Positions 1 through 10,247 are shown, numbered from the stretch's first letter. The stretch: 64,000 bases of DNA from Gemella morbillorum (GCF_900476045.1 NZ_LS483440.1:1696931-1760930); one strand, 5' to 3'. Notes: a model not told the origin generated them from the sequence alone. Numbers and translations are program-made.

Positions 1-660
1 AAAGATTTTTTTACTTGTTTGTCCATTTACGTTGTAAGTAGAACCGATAGCTCCATCTACTCCTGTAATAGCCGCTTGAACTAGCATTTCATCAAATCCA
101 GACCAAATAAGTTTATCTGGGAATCTTCTTCTAAATCTTTCAAGTTGATAGAAGTCAGCCGCTGTGTATTTAACACCGATAACTTTTTCATCTTCAAATA
201 ATTCAGCAAATTGATCTAAACTAATTTTAACCCCTGTTAAGAAAGGAATGTAGTAAAGAATCATGCTGTTGTCTGTTGCATCAATAATTGTTTTGTAGTA
301 ATGTTTGATTTCGTTGAATGATAATGGATAGTAGAATGGAGTAACTGCTGATAATGAGTCATAGCCTAATTCTGTTGCATATTTAGCAAGTTCTACCGCT
401 TCGTTTAAGTCTAACGATCCAACTTGAGCGATAAGATTTACTCTATCCCCTACTACTTCTTTTACAAATTTAAAAATTTGTTTCTTTTGAGCAGTGTTTA
501 ATAAGAAGTTTTCCCCACTACTTCCATTAACATATAATCCATCAACCTTACTAACGTTGATATTGTGCTCGATTACTTGACGTAATCCCTCTTCTTTTAC
601 CTCACCATTTTCGTCAAATGGGATAAGCAATGCTGAATACAGCCCTTTTAAATCTTTCAT
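1..660 (-). CDS. nanA: N-acetylneuraminate lyase (5' part, runs off the left edge)
   Basis: Cleaves sialic acid to N-acetylmannosamine and pyruvate in the cytoplasm. The visible 220 residues begin [20 protein letters not shown] and carry the aldolase signature GSSGENF near residue 47 and the Schiff-base lysine in GVKYTAADF near residue 162, both typical of the DHDPS/NAL family. The ATG at 658-660 follows an AACGGAGG ribosome binding site. The family is usually about 300 residues, so roughly the last quarter lies outside the window. The upstream region holds a sigma-A promoter, a cre-like dyad and an operator dyad shared with the GntR regulator gene, which points to induction by amino sugars and catabolite control. 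I am confident of the family; the NanA rather than DapA assignment rests on motif resemblance and on the neighbouring manA and ROK kinase. Confidence 0.9.
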   Translation of the reverse strand, partial: MKDLKGLYSALLIPFDENGEVKEEGLRQVIEHNINVSKVDGLYVNGSSGENFLLNTAQKKQIFKFVKEVVGDRVNLIAQVGSLDLNEAVELAKYATELGYDSLSAVTPFYYPLSFNEIKHYYKTIIDATDNSMILYYIPFLTGVKISLDQFAELFEDEKVIGVKYTAADFYQLERFRRRFPDKLIWSGFDEMLVQAAITGVDGAIGSTYNVNGQTSKKIF

Positions 661-696
661 TATAAAAACCTCCGTTATTTGCTTTTTAGCTTTTTA

Positions 697-754
697 TTTA
701 ACACATTAAATTTTAATACAATTATATTGTAAAACGTTTACTTTTGTTTGTCAA
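697..754 (-). promoter_or_regulatory. nanA promoter with cre-like site and GntR-type operator
   Basis: On the minus strand TTGACA (749-754) and TACAAT (726-731) are separated by exactly 17 bases. A GTAAAACGTTTAC dyad at 729-741 overlaps the -10 and spacer and resembles a catabolite-responsive element. The 14-base dyad TTTAACACATTAAA at 697-710 lies just downstream of the -10, where a repressor would block transcription. Confidence 0.65.
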
Positions 755-889
755 GCCAAAAATTCTAATTTTTTATTTTTTTTAAAACCCTTTAGCACCT
801 TATATTGATAAAGTAGTATCCACTATTACTTCACTTCCATAAATTGCCTTTTAGGTATTTATCTCTCATCGCAATATAGAAGTTAATTA

Positions 890-903
890 TTTAACACATT
901 AAA
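890..903. promoter_or_regulatory. Second copy of the TTTAACACATTAAA operator-like dyad
   Basis: This copy is identical to the one at 697-710. It lies about 190 bases further upstream of nanA, in the nanA-manA intergenic region. It could be an auxiliary operator allowing DNA looping. I see no clear promoter beside it. Confidence 0.5.
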
Positions 904-960
904 ACACTTTAACTCTTTAAATACTTTTTAGCTATCCCCCCTCTGACGTTAATTAGGCAT

Positions 961-996
961 AATAAAAAGCAATGACAAACATCTCTTTGCCATCAC
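961..996 (-). terminator. Rho-independent terminator of manA
   Basis: The minus-strand RNA forms an 11-base-pair stem with three G-U wobbles around a GAGAUG loop, followed by UUUUUAUU. It lies about 30 bases downstream of the manA stop codon. Confidence 0.7.
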
Positions 997-1023
997 TTTT
1001 CTCTATTCTATGATTAAGGGTAC

Positions 1024-1971
1024 TTATCTATCGTAACTTCCTATAAGCAGCATATCCCCATCTAACCGACAATCGCTACATTGAGTTGTTAGAATAAAAC
1101 TATCTCCTTTTTTAATATCATACACAGTATCTTCTACCTTAATACGACCTTGACCTTCTAACACTGTGAATAAATTCCCTGTATCGTTCTTTGTTAACTC
1201 TGCCTCTCCTGATACTTCGATTTTATAAACACCAAAATATCTTTCTTCTGCAAGTTGCGTTACTTTTATATTTCCAACTTCGTAAACTTCTTGCTCTAGT
1301 TGGACTTTTTCAAAAGGAACCGCAGTTACATCTTTTGTTTTTTCTATATGTAGTTCACGTTTGTTACCATCTTTATCCGTACGGTCATAATCATAAACTC
1401 TATACGTTGTATCAGAATTTTGTTGCACTTCATAAATTAAGTTCCCTGCACCTATTGCATGTAAAGTTCCCGCTGGGATATAGAAGAAATCACCTTTTTT
1501 TACCTTTTCTCTAATAAATAAATCATCCCATTTTTCTTCATCGATACCACGAGTGAACTCTTCTTTCGTTTTCGCTATATGACCATAGATTAATTCTGCA
1601 TTTTCTTTCGCATCAAGAACATACCAACATTCTGTTTTCCCTAATTCACCATTTTCATTTACACGTGCATAGTCATCTTCTGGGTGAACTTGCACAGATA
1701 GGTAATCACTTGCATCTAAAATTTTTACCAACAATGGAAATTTATCGTATTTTTTCTTAGTAAAAAGTTCCGGTCTTTTCTCGTAGGCTTCTTTTAATGT
1801 TAAACCTTTTAACTCACCATTTTTTATTAAAGAGCTACCATTTTCATGAGCAGCAATTACCCATGCCTCACCTATATTTCCTTCAGGAATATCGTAGTTG
1901 AATTTCTCTAGGTTTCTTCCTCCCCATATTCTTTCAGCAAATACAGGTTCTAAAAATATTATTGTATCCAT
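1024..1971 (-). CDS. manA: Mannose-6-phosphate isomerase, class I
   Basis: Interconverts mannose-6-phosphate and fructose-6-phosphate with a bound zinc. The 315-residue length is normal for the short Firmicutes form. The cupin metal site is visible as VQVHPEDDYA near residue 94, the glutamate of GKTECWYVL near 112, and the histidine of IPAGTLHAIGAG near 170, followed by the YEVQQNSDTTYRVYDYDR active-site stretch. The start ATG follows TAAGGAGATAGTT. The gene sits between nanA and a ROK kinase. In sialic acid breakdown ManNAc is usually epimerised, so ManA may instead feed mannose or ManN-6-P-derived sugars into glycolysis. It has its own terminator and is divergent from the kinase gene. Confidence 0.93.
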   Translation of the reverse strand: MDTIIFLEPVFAERIWGGRNLEKFNYDIPEGNIGEAWVIAAHENGSSLIKNGELKGLTLKEAYEKRPELFTKKKYDKFPLLVKILDASDYLSVQVHPEDDYARVNENGELGKTECWYVLDAKENAELIYGHIAKTKEEFTRGIDEEKWDDLFIREKVKKGDFFYIPAGTLHAIGAGNLIYEVQQNSDTTYRVYDYDRTDKDGNKRELHIEKTKDVTAVPFEKVQLEQEVYEVGNIKVTQLAEERYFGVYKIEVSGEAELTKNDTGNLFTVLEGQGRIKVEDTVYDIKKGDSFILTTQCSDCRLDGDMLLIGSYDR

Positions 1972-2293
1972 AACTATCTCCTTACCATAAATATTCTCTA
2001 TATTTCATCACATTGATATAATACCATAAAAAAACTATATTAGCTATTCTGTCTCTACCCTTATTTACTAAAACACACGACTTCTAATATTTTAACGATT
2101 TATTTAGGCTTCTATATCAGTGATTTTTCTTTCCTTAATCAAAAACTAAAGAAACTATTTCTATTTTTTTATTTTTATGTTAATATATCAATGAAAAACA
2201 TTTTAAAAATAAACATAATAAAGAGTCTTTGGCTATAAGTCCTTATTTATAAACAATTTATTTAGGCTCTGAAATTAAGAAAGTAGGTATTAT

Positions 2294-3157
2294 ATGTATT
2301 TAGGAATAGATATTGGTGGAACAAGTATTAAATTTGCTGTTTTTGATGATAATTACAAAATTATCCATTACGAAACTTGTAAAACACCTGATAATGTAAC
2401 AGTAAAAATCACTGACGAAATGTTTAGAATCGCTAGCAAAATCCGTGAAAGCTATAACTTCAACGCAGCTGGAATCTCAGCCGCTGGGGTAATCGATAAT
2501 ATACACATGGAAGTTATTCGTGCCGCTCCAACTATTAAAAACTATGTAGGTACAAACTTCAAAAAAGATTTCGGAGATCGACTAGGAGTAGATGTTTATG
2601 TTGATAACGACGTAAACTGCGCGCTTCTTGGTGAGCAATGGTTAGGTGGAGCAAAAGGTCTTGATGAAGTATTTTGTATGGCATTAGGAACAGGTATCGG
2701 TGGAGCTTACTACTTAAACAGCTTACCATTCGGTTCTAACTTCGGTGTTGGAGAAATCGGGCAATCTGTATATGATGTTGAAACTGATACAACATATGAA
2801 CAACGTGCGTCTACTATCGCGCTTGACCGCAAAATTAAAGCCGAAATGTACGACGGTCTTAGCGTTATCGAATTTTTCGATCTTTGTAAACGTGAAGACA
2901 CTAACGCCCTAAAAATTCTTAATGAGTGGTTATACGAAGTAGCTCGTGGTATTGTTAATCTTCTTTGTATTTTAGATCCAAAATATATTATCATCGGTGG
3001 TGCGGTTTCTGCTCAAGGAGATTATCTTCTTAACAAACTTGAAGCAAAAGTAAGAGAACTACACCCGATAAAAATTAACAAAACTAAATTCTTAGCTGCT
3101 GCACTTGGAAACGACGCAGCTCTATACGGTGCTATAAGCCCATTTGTTAAAAAATAA
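2294..3157 (+). CDS. ROK-family sugar kinase, possibly N-acetylmannosamine kinase
   Basis: Phosphorylates a hexose or amino sugar using ATP. The N-terminus MYLGIDIGGTSIKFAVFD is the phosphate-binding motif of the actin-like fold. VYVDNDVNCALLGEQWLGGA (about residue 101) carries the catalytic aspartate, and ALGTGIGGAYY (about 131) the second phosphate loop. The cysteine-rich ROK zinc motif (CxCGxxGCxE) is absent: the equivalent stretch reads GEIGQSVYDVETDTTYEQ. The same loss is known in a Firmicutes subgroup. The length of 287 residues is typical. The setting beside nanA and the GntR regulator suggests NanK, but substrate specificity cannot be read from the sequence. A good terminator follows. 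Confidence 0.85.
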   Translation: MYLGIDIGGTSIKFAVFDDNYKIIHYETCKTPDNVTVKITDEMFRIASKIRESYNFNAAGISAAGVIDNIHMEVIRAAPTIKNYVGTNFKKDFGDRLGVDVYVDNDVNCALLGEQWLGGAKGLDEVFCMALGTGIGGAYYLNSLPFGSNFGVGEIGQSVYDVETDTTYEQRASTIALDRKIKAEMYDGLSVIEFFDLCKREDTNALKILNEWLYEVARGIVNLLCILDPKYIIIGGAVSAQGDYLLNKLEAKVRELHPIKINKTKFLAAALGNDAALYGAISPFVKK

Positions 3158-3168
3158 ATTAATTGAAG

Positions 3169-3203
3169 AAGAAACTTAAATCCTAGATTTAGGTTTCTTT
3201 TTA
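3169..3203 (+). terminator. Terminator of the ROK kinase gene
   Basis: A 13-base-pair stem (AGAAACUUAAAUC pairing with GAUUUAGGUUUCU, one wobble) with a very short loop is followed by UUUUUAU, 12 bases after the stop codon. Confidence 0.8.
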
Positions 3204-3309
3204 TACTTATAGCTTCCTCTTTTTCTCATTTCAAATAATCTTTTGTTAAATACACCAACATTTCTTTATATCTTCTCAAAAAATTTTTATTAAAAATTTC
3301 TATTTTATC

Positions 3310-3360
3310 TTTACAAAATTTCCTTTAAATGATATTATAAAATTAAATTAACACATTAAA
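3310..3360 (+). promoter_or_regulatory. gntR promoter with operator dyad
   Basis: TTTACA (3310-3315) and TATTAT (3333-3338) are 17 bases apart. ATTAACACATTAAA at 3347-3360 matches the nanA operator at 13 of 14 positions and overlaps the expected transcription start, so the regulator probably represses itself. Confidence 0.6.
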
Positions 3361-3403
3361 TTTTAGGGGATTTTATTTATATTATTAACTAGGAGGTTTA
3401 CTT

Positions 3404-4108
3404 TTGAAAAAATACGAAAAGATTATTAATGACATTATTTTAAAAATACAAACTGGTATGTTTAAAGAGGGAGAACAACTTTATACAGAAAAAGAAATCA
3501 AAGAAATTTACAACGTAAGTAGTACGACTGCTGTGCGAGTTCTGAATGAGTTGGAAACTGCAGGATATATTTTTAGAATCCAAGGTAAAGGAAGTTTTGT
3601 TAATAAAACATTAGTTAATAAAAAAGTCTACGTGACAGAAAACAACAACTTCCACAAACACTTTAAAGAATCTGTTTCTGAACATTCTGACGTTATAGAA
3701 GCGGAAATTATTCAGGATAAAGAACTTTGTGCGAAATTAAAAATTAAAAATCAAAAATTACTGAAAGTTGTACGTATCAAATATATCGGAAATGTTAGTT
3801 GGGCTCATCAAACTAACTATATTCCACTTAAATATTTACCAGATATCAATATAGCTGATATAGATGGATTCAAAGAATTGGCAACAATGATTAGAAAAAA
3901 ATATCGTATCGATATTCACCAAGAAAAATCTAAAAAATACATGAAAGTTGTAGTTGATCCACCGAAAAAAGTTGCTGACTTCATCGCAAAAGAAGGTGAG
4001 CCTTGTTTCGAGTTCGACAGATATACTTATTTTTCTGACGGAAATATCTTTGAATATGTGAAAATTTATATAAACTATAAATACTACAGCTTAACAATTA
4101 AAGATTAA
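3404..4108 (+). CDS. GntR-family (HutC/UTRA) transcriptional regulator
   Basis: A sugar-responsive repressor of 234 residues. The N-terminal winged helix covers about residues 1-70 (IINDIILKIQTGMFKEGEQL, then STTAVRVLNELETAGYIFRIQGKGSFV). The C-terminal UTRA ligand-binding domain follows, with its hallmark VRIKYIGNVSWAHQTNYIPLKYLP-type stretch and CFEFDRYTYFSDGNIFEY. The start is TTG, chosen because AGGAGG lies eight bases upstream and no better ATG exists. Identical dyads upstream of this gene and nanA make it the probable regulator of the amino-sugar genes. UTRA proteins commonly bind phosphorylated amino sugars, so GlcNAc-6-P or ManNAc-6-P are plausible ligands (inference). Confidence 0.85.
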   Translation: MKKYEKIINDIILKIQTGMFKEGEQLYTEKEIKEIYNVSSTTAVRVLNELETAGYIFRIQGKGSFVNKTLVNKKVYVTENNNFHKHFKESVSEHSDVIEAEIIQDKELCAKLKIKNQKLLKVVRIKYIGNVSWAHQTNYIPLKYLPDINIADIDGFKELATMIRKKYRIDIHQEKSKKYMKVVVDPPKKVADFIAKEGEPCFEFDRYTYFSDGNIFEYVKIYINYKYYSLTIKD

Positions 4109-4161
4109 AAGGATACTTGAATTTAGGGTTTTCCCTATAACTAAAAATGTTTAATCCTACA

Positions 4162-4263
4162 AATATATGTATATTTAGAGTATTAAAGCAATCAGGACAG
4201 GTAAATAGAGTAAAAAGAAAAGGTCTTGTAGTCGCAGATGAAAAATATAATGTAAGACTATAG
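4162..4263 (+). pseudogene. Short transposase-like coding remnant
   Basis: One frame reads FRVLKQSGQVNRVKRKGLV and continues VADEKYNVRL before a stop, resembling a piece of a DDE transposase, but it has no start codon or domain context. It lies just before the ISL3-type element and is probably debris of an older insertion. The rest of 4109-4325 shows no gene. Confidence 0.3.
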
Positions 4264-4452
4264 ATTTTAAGAAAAGAAAATAAATGTTGATTTGGTTATA
4301 TGAATTATGAATAAAGAAAAAATCTGGTTCTATAATAAATACGGTTGATAAAAAAAATCAACCGTATTTAAATTTTATAAGAATATAGAAAAGAATGTAA
4401 AATTCCTATATAATTTAAGTGCATACAAAATCGAAAGGAACTTTACATTCAT

Positions 4453-5817
4453 ATGCCTAATTATAACAAATATCATAAAATAACTCTACAAATAACCGAT
4501 GAAAATATAAATATTCTAGATAAAATAAATCAAGTAAAAATTAATAACCAAATATATCTTATTTATTATGGTGTACTGTCACATTCTCCTAAAACTTGTC
4601 CTCATTGTAATCAAAATTCTCCCTGCCTTATAAGAAAAAATGGTCATAGAAGAGTAAAGCTTAAAATGCCTTTTATCTCTGATAAACCTGTCATTCTTTT
4701 CCTAGATAAGCAACGTTTTATATGTAAAGTCCGTAATAAGTCCTTTGCAACTCAGACTACCGAAGTTAGAAAATATTCTAATACTTCTAAAAATTTAAGA
4801 GCTGGTATATATAATTAAAAAACTGTCTAATCAGTTAACTATGAAACAAATAGCCAAATCCTACGCTATCTCTACTAATACTGTATGGAGAGTACAATGT
4901 GAACTCTCTAAAACTCTGGATAGACCTACATCATTACCTGCATACATGTGCTTTGATGAGCTTTCATCTACTTCTGATAGTGTGAGTAATATGAGTTTTG
5001 TCTATTCTGATGCATTGAACCATCAAATACAAAACATACTTCAAGGTAGAACAAATAATATTATAAAAAATTACTTTTTGTACTATTCTTACAAAGAACG
5101 TTGTGATGTTAAAGCTATAGTCATTGATATGAATTCAGGTTATAAGTGTCTTATTAGGGAACTTTTCCCTAACGCTAAAATCATTGTCGATAGATTCCAT
5201 ATTGTTCAACTAGTTAATAGAGCTTTTAATAAATATAGAATATCATACATGAATAGCATTAAAGATAAAGATAAAGACTTATACAGGCAATTAAAATACT
5301 ATTGGAAAAATCTTCTTATGAAATACGATGATCTAGATAACTCTACTTAGAAGATAATATTGTGAACTATTTGATTAAACAAGATTCTGCACTTTATAAA
5401 TGTTATTGGCTTGTTCAAGAGCTTAGAGAAGCTCTTGAAAAAGATGATTTTAATAAGTTTAATACTTTGGTTAATGATAAATCTACTTTACCTGGATATA
5501 TGTTTACGGCTATTAAAACTCTTAGAAAATATAAAAGACAGATTAAAAATACTATGTATTATAATGGATTATCAAATGGCCCTTTGGAGGGGATTAATAA
5601 TAAGATTAAAGTTATTAAACGTATTTCTTATGGATATAGATCTTTTTGTAACTTTAGAGGTAAAATTCTTCTTGTTTTTAGTCTATTTTCTTCTTCTAAT
5701 ACTGATAAAAAACCTAGATATTCTAAAGAAGAACGTTTAGCTATTCTTGATAAAAGGAAAGAATTAAAAGTAAAACGTAAGAATAAGAAAAAAGCTATAC
5801 TATTTAGCATAGCATAG
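4453..5817 (+). pseudogene. ISL3-family transposase, broken into three frames
   Basis: Three consecutive open pieces (4453-4818, 4841-5350, 5362-5817) together make up one ISL3 transposase. The first is the N-terminal zinc finger (CPHCNQNSPCLIRKNGHRRV). The second is the helix-turn-helix plus the first catalytic part (CDVKAIVIDMNSGY, ELFPNAKIIVDRFHIVQLVN). The third is the C-terminal part with GPLEGINNKIKVIKRISYGY. Stops separate the pieces near 4816 and 5348, so no full enzyme can be made unless complemented in trans. The ISL3 family is identified from the IVDRFH and EGINNKIKVIKR motifs, both well known in this family. Confidence 0.85.
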
Positions 5818-5827
5818 CTCCTTCCTT

Positions 5828-5895
5828 ATTTTTCTTCATCAACCGAATTTGACAAAGAACCATTTTTCTTCATCAACCGAATTTGACAAAGAACC
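5828..5895 (+). repeat. Tandem duplicate of the 34-base right terminal repeat of the IS
   Basis: Positions 5828-5861 and 5862-5895 are identical over all 34 bases. Each ends in AGAACC, the outer edge of the ISL3 terminal repeat. Confidence 0.9.
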
Positions 5896-5927
5896 AAAAT
5901 TATTAAAATAAATTGTTATATTTTATT

Positions 5928-8900
5928 TTAATTTTTTCTTTTACGATAATACAACACTGTTCCTAAAGCTGCTAGTACAACTCCTAAACCTGTAACATCT
6001 ATTCCAGCTAATCCTGTATTCGGTAGTGGAGAATTATTATTTGGCTCATTTGGTACAGAAGGATTATCTGGTGGTGTAACTGGTGGTGTTGGTGGTGTAG
6101 GATTATGAGTTTCGTTTGTTGTGTACTCATTTTTACCATTATTTACTTTCGCTACATTGTCAATTCGTTGTCCATTAACGTCATCGTTTACTTTGACTTT
6201 GAATTTGAATGTGAAACTTTCTCCGTTTTTAACATTTCTATTCCATGTTACTGTTCCATTTTCGTTTCTTCCACCGTCTTCTGCTGATACAAATGTTGTA
6301 TATGCCGGTATCTTATCTGTTACAGTTACATCTCTGTCTTCACCTGTTGTGTTTTGGTATGTAATTGCGTATGTTAATTCTTGTCCCGCTTTTACTTCTT
6401 GTCCGTCTATATTTGTTGTTGTGTTTCCTGTATAGACTTCTTTCTTAGGCTCTGGATTTGTTGGATTGTGCGTTTCGTTTGTTGTATACTCGTTTTTACC
6501 GTTGTTTACTTTCGCTACATTATCCACTTTGTTTCCATTCACATCTCCGTTTACTTTGACTTTGAATTTGAATGTGAAACTTTCTCCATTTTTAACATTT
6601 CTATTCCATGTTACTGTTCCATTTTCGTTTCTTCCACCGTCTTCTGCTGATACAAATGTTGTATATGCCGGTATCTTATCTGTTACAGTTACATCTCTGT
6701 CTTCACCTGTTGTGTTTTTGTATGTAATCGCGTATGTTAATTCTTGTCCCGCTTTTACTTCTTGTCCGTCTATATTTGTTGTTGTGTTTCCTGTATAGAC
6801 TTCTTTCTTAGGTTCCGGATTTATTGGATTGTGCGTTTCGTTTGTTGTATACTCGTTTTTACCGTTGTTTACTTTCGCTACATTATCCACTTTGTTTCCA
6901 TTCACATCTCCGTTTACTTTGACTTTGAATTTGAATGTGAAACTTTCTCCATTTTTAACATTTCTATTCCATGTTACTGTTCCATTTTCGTTTCTTCCAC
7001 CGTCTTCTGCTGATACAAATGTTGTATATGCCGGTATCTTATCTGTTACAGTTACATCTCTGTCTTCACCTGTTGTGTTTTTGTATGTAATCGCGTATGT
7101 TAATTCTTGTCCCGCTTTTACTTCTTGTCCGTCTATATTTGTTGTTGTGTTTCCTGTATAGACTTCTTTCTTAGGCTCTGGATTTGTTGGATTGTGCGTT
7201 TCGTTTGTTGTATACTCGTTTTTACCGTTGTTTACTTTCGCTACATTATCCACTTTGTTTCCATTCACATCTCCGTTTACTTTGACTTTGAATTTGAATG
7301 TGAAACTTTCTCCATTTTTAACATTTCTATTCCATGTTACTGTTCCATTTTCGTTTCTTCCACCGTCTTCTGCTGATACAAATGTTGTATATGCCGGTAT
7401 CTTATCTGTTACAGTTACATCTCTGTCTTCACCTGTTGTGTTTTTGTATGTAATCGCGTATGTTAATTCTTGTCCCGCTTTTACTTCTTGTCCGTCTATA
7501 TTTGTTGTTGTGTTTCCTGTATAGACTTCTTTCTTAGGCTCTGGATTTGTTGGATTGTGCGTTTCGTTTGTTGTATACTCGTTTTTACCGTTGTTTACTT
7601 TCGCTACATTATCCACTTTGTTTCCATTCACATCTCCGTTTACTTTGACTTTGAATTTGAATGTGAAACTTTCTCCATTTTTAACATTTCTATTCCATGT
7701 TACTGTTCCATTTTCGTTTCTTCCACCGTCTTCTGCTGATACAAATGTTGTATATGCCGGTATCTTATCTGTTACAGTTACATCTCTGTCTTCACCTGTT
7801 GTGTTTTTGTATGTAATCGCGTATGTTAATTCTTGTCCCGCTTTTACTTCTTGTCCGTCTATATTTGTTGTTGTGTTTCCTGTATAGACTTCTTTCTTAG
7901 GCTCTGGATTTGTTGGATTGTGCGTTTCGTTTGTTGTATACTCGTTTTTACCGTTGTTTACTTTCGCTACATTATCCACTTTATTTCCATTCACATCTCC
8001 GTTTACTTTGACTTTGAATTTGAATGTGAAACTTTCTCCATTTTTAACATTTCTATTCCATGTTACTGTTCCATTTTCGTTTCTTCCACCGTCTTCTGCT
8101 GATACAAATGTTGTATATACCGGTATCTTATCTGTTACAGTTACATCTCTGTCTTCACCTGTTGTGTTTTTGTATGTAATCGCGTATGTTAATTCTTGTC
8201 CCGCTTTTACTTCTTGTCCGTCTATATTTGTTGTTGTGTTTCCTGTATAGACTTCTTTCTTAGGTTGTGTATGTGGTGTAAAATTCCAATATCCTATAAA
8301 GTGAACATCCGCCCCTTTTACTACTTTTTGGTTTTGGTCATAATTTTTAAATTCCCAAATACCATCTGTTGTTACAACACTTGTTTTTGTAGGCATAACC
8401 GGTTTTGCTACTGTTCCATTTTTAAGTCCTTTTACTGCCCCTGGCGTTAAGTCAATTACTTCTTTTGGTAAATCTTTATTAGGAACTAAGCTCTTAAATT
8501 CATGAGTTTGTTTGTACAATAACTCCGTTTTCACATAATTCGAATGTAATTCCACATTATCAACAATCATTGTAACGCGGTTTTGGATATCTTTTCCAGA
8601 ATTTTTAATCTTATCATTTGTTTTTGTATGATATTTGATTTCATATTCCTTCCCTTGTGATGATCGACCTAATAGTTCTTTATTAATAATTTCTACAACT
8701 ACCGTTTGACCATTTTTACTTATAGAGTAATCTTTCTCAAAAGTTAGTGTTCGTCCCTCAAGTTTAACATCTAAACTTTTGAAATCAAGTCTTTCATCAA
8801 ATGTATCGGACATTTTTAGACTACGAAGATCACCTATTACATCAATTCCGGGCCTTGGCGATGTGAATTTACCAGTATAAGTGATTTCTTGATCTTTTTC

Positions 8901-9917
8901 AGCTGGTATAGTTTCTTGATCAACAGTTTTTTTAGGTGCTTTTTCTGGTAACTCTGTATAGAAACCAAACAATCCGCCACTTACAGCAGCACTTGTATAA
9001 GAAAACTGAATAGTATTGTCAATTGACCTAACTGCAAAACCTGTTTCGTTGTGTTCTTTCCATTTTTCTTCTGTAGTAATGTTCCTACTGTGTTCCCAAT
9101 ATGTCCATCCACCTTCTTGTAATTCTGTCAACTTATTAGCATTATTCATAACTAATTTATCTATTTTAGTCTCAGGTTGACTAAGCCAGAATTTTTCTTT
9201 TACGCCTGTATTACTGTTTGTTACATCAATATCCGATGGTTGCATAACAACTTTAAGATCCATAGGAGTACCATCTGCATATTTATATGTTACTTTTGTT
9301 GCTACGCTAATATTAAATGCACGCTCAAGGCTATATTTAAGGTTCGGGTGATTAGGCCAAATATAATCTTGAATTTGGATAGACTTTTGTCCCCAGTTTT
9401 CATCAACTGTTAAGAACGGAACTGCAGTTTTGCTAGAATCTTTAAATGCAGCATCACCACCACCGTTATCATTAGATGAACGAATAAATCTTGCTTCTAA
9501 AATATCAATATAAACATCTACCTATTTACCATTTACTGTTCCTGCATTAAAAAATTTTAATTTAAGTGGATTACTAAATACCTGTTCCTGTCTTCCTTTT
9601 GATTTATCAATTTTCATTAGAAATACAGTTGATTTAGTCCATTTTCTTCCACTTGAATCAGTGTTTGGCTCAACAATACCTTGTATAACTGAATCACCTC
9701 TATTAATAATTTGCATATTCTCTTGTTTAAGTGAGAATTGATACAATTGTAATTTTGACAAATCTAAATCTGTCTTTACTCTTTCTATTCTGTTTTGCTG
9801 GGCATGGGCATCTTTTGCCTTAGCTGTATTGCTGGTAGCAAGACTACTTACAATACTCCAAACAATAATGCTCAAAGCCATAAACATTTTGAGTAAAATA
9901 TTTATCTTTTTCTTCAT
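5928..9917 (-). pseudogene. LPXTG-anchored repeat surface protein with a premature TAG
   Basis: One reading frame of 1330 codons is interrupted by a single TAG at codon 132 (9522-9524). The part before it (9522-9917) has a signal peptide (KKKINILLKMFMALSIIVWS, cleavage near AKA-KDAHA). The part after it continues in frame through an adhesin-like region, an isopeptide/Cna-like fold (about 8950-8450, PGIDVIGDLRSLKMSDTFDE), six DUF11-like repeats of 121 residues, a proline-rich spacer and the sorting signal LPNTG at 6012-6026 with membrane segment and RKRKN tail. The start follows AAGGAGGA. An internal ATG at 9263 could only give a protein without a signal peptide. Intact versions would be sortase-linked adhesins. 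The ISL3 element abuts the 3' end. Confidence 0.88.
6087..8264 (-). repeat. Six tandem 363-base repeats in the surface protein gene
   Basis: Six units of exactly 121 codons run from PKKEVYTGNTTTNIDG to NNGKNEYTTNETHNPTN. Units differ by only a few substitutions (for example IPVYTTF in the first, NPIN before the fifth, TYQNTT and NDDVNGQRID in the last). Each is a DUF11-type beta-sandwich expected to act as a stalk. The near identity at DNA level implies recent amplification or gene conversion. Confidence 0.95.
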
Positions 9918-10202
9918 TAAATATAATATCCTCCTTAAAGTTACTTTTATAATAGTTGGAAAAACAAATTTTTAAATACGGACTGACCCAATTTCTGTAT
10001 TAAAAAATGACTACTTCCCACTATAAATTATAACATTTTTAGAAAAAAAATCTACCTACAACTGAAATTAATGGAATAAAAAAGAGTAAAATGTTTATCT
10101 TTTTTCATTAATACAATATTCTTCTCAATAATCACTACAATATTTTTGAAAAACAAGTCTTTTAATATACGTTCTATAGTTATTATTTTTCAATAAATTT
10201 AT

Positions 10203-10247
10203 ATTTAAAAGAACCCTCAACTTCTTAATAGAGAGTTCTTATTTTTT
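10203..10247 (+). terminator. Terminator-like hairpin
   Basis: AGAACCCTC and GAGAGTTCT form a 9-base stem with one mismatch, followed on the plus strand by TATTTTTTGTTTG. No gene clearly uses it. The rest of 9918-10349 is AT-rich, with the surface-protein upstream region at its left end. Confidence 0.4.

Larger units (their letters stand above)
4326..5895 (+). mobile_element. ISL3-family insertion sequence, inactive
   Basis: The left end starts GGTTCT..CGGTTGAT at 4326. The right end is the inverted counterpart, ATCAACCG..AGAACC. The right terminal 34 bases occur twice in tandem without a change (5828-5861 and 5862-5895), so two possible right ends exist. Inside the left end a perfect hairpin (arms around 4338-4371) may block read-through. 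The transposase reading frame is broken. No clear 8-base target duplication is seen at the flanks. Confidence 0.8.

Noticed and set aside
4326..5895. Target-site duplication of the ISL3 element
   Set aside because: The eight bases on either side are both A-rich but not identical.
6087..8264. CRISPR-like periodicity
   Set aside because: The period is 363 bases and wholly protein coding; there are no short spacers.
6105..8450. Repeated plus-strand open frames of 89 and 110 codons over the surface-protein gene
   Set aside because: They recur every 363 bases as mirror images of the repeats, have no ribosome binding sites and encode Cys/Phe/Val-rich nonsense.
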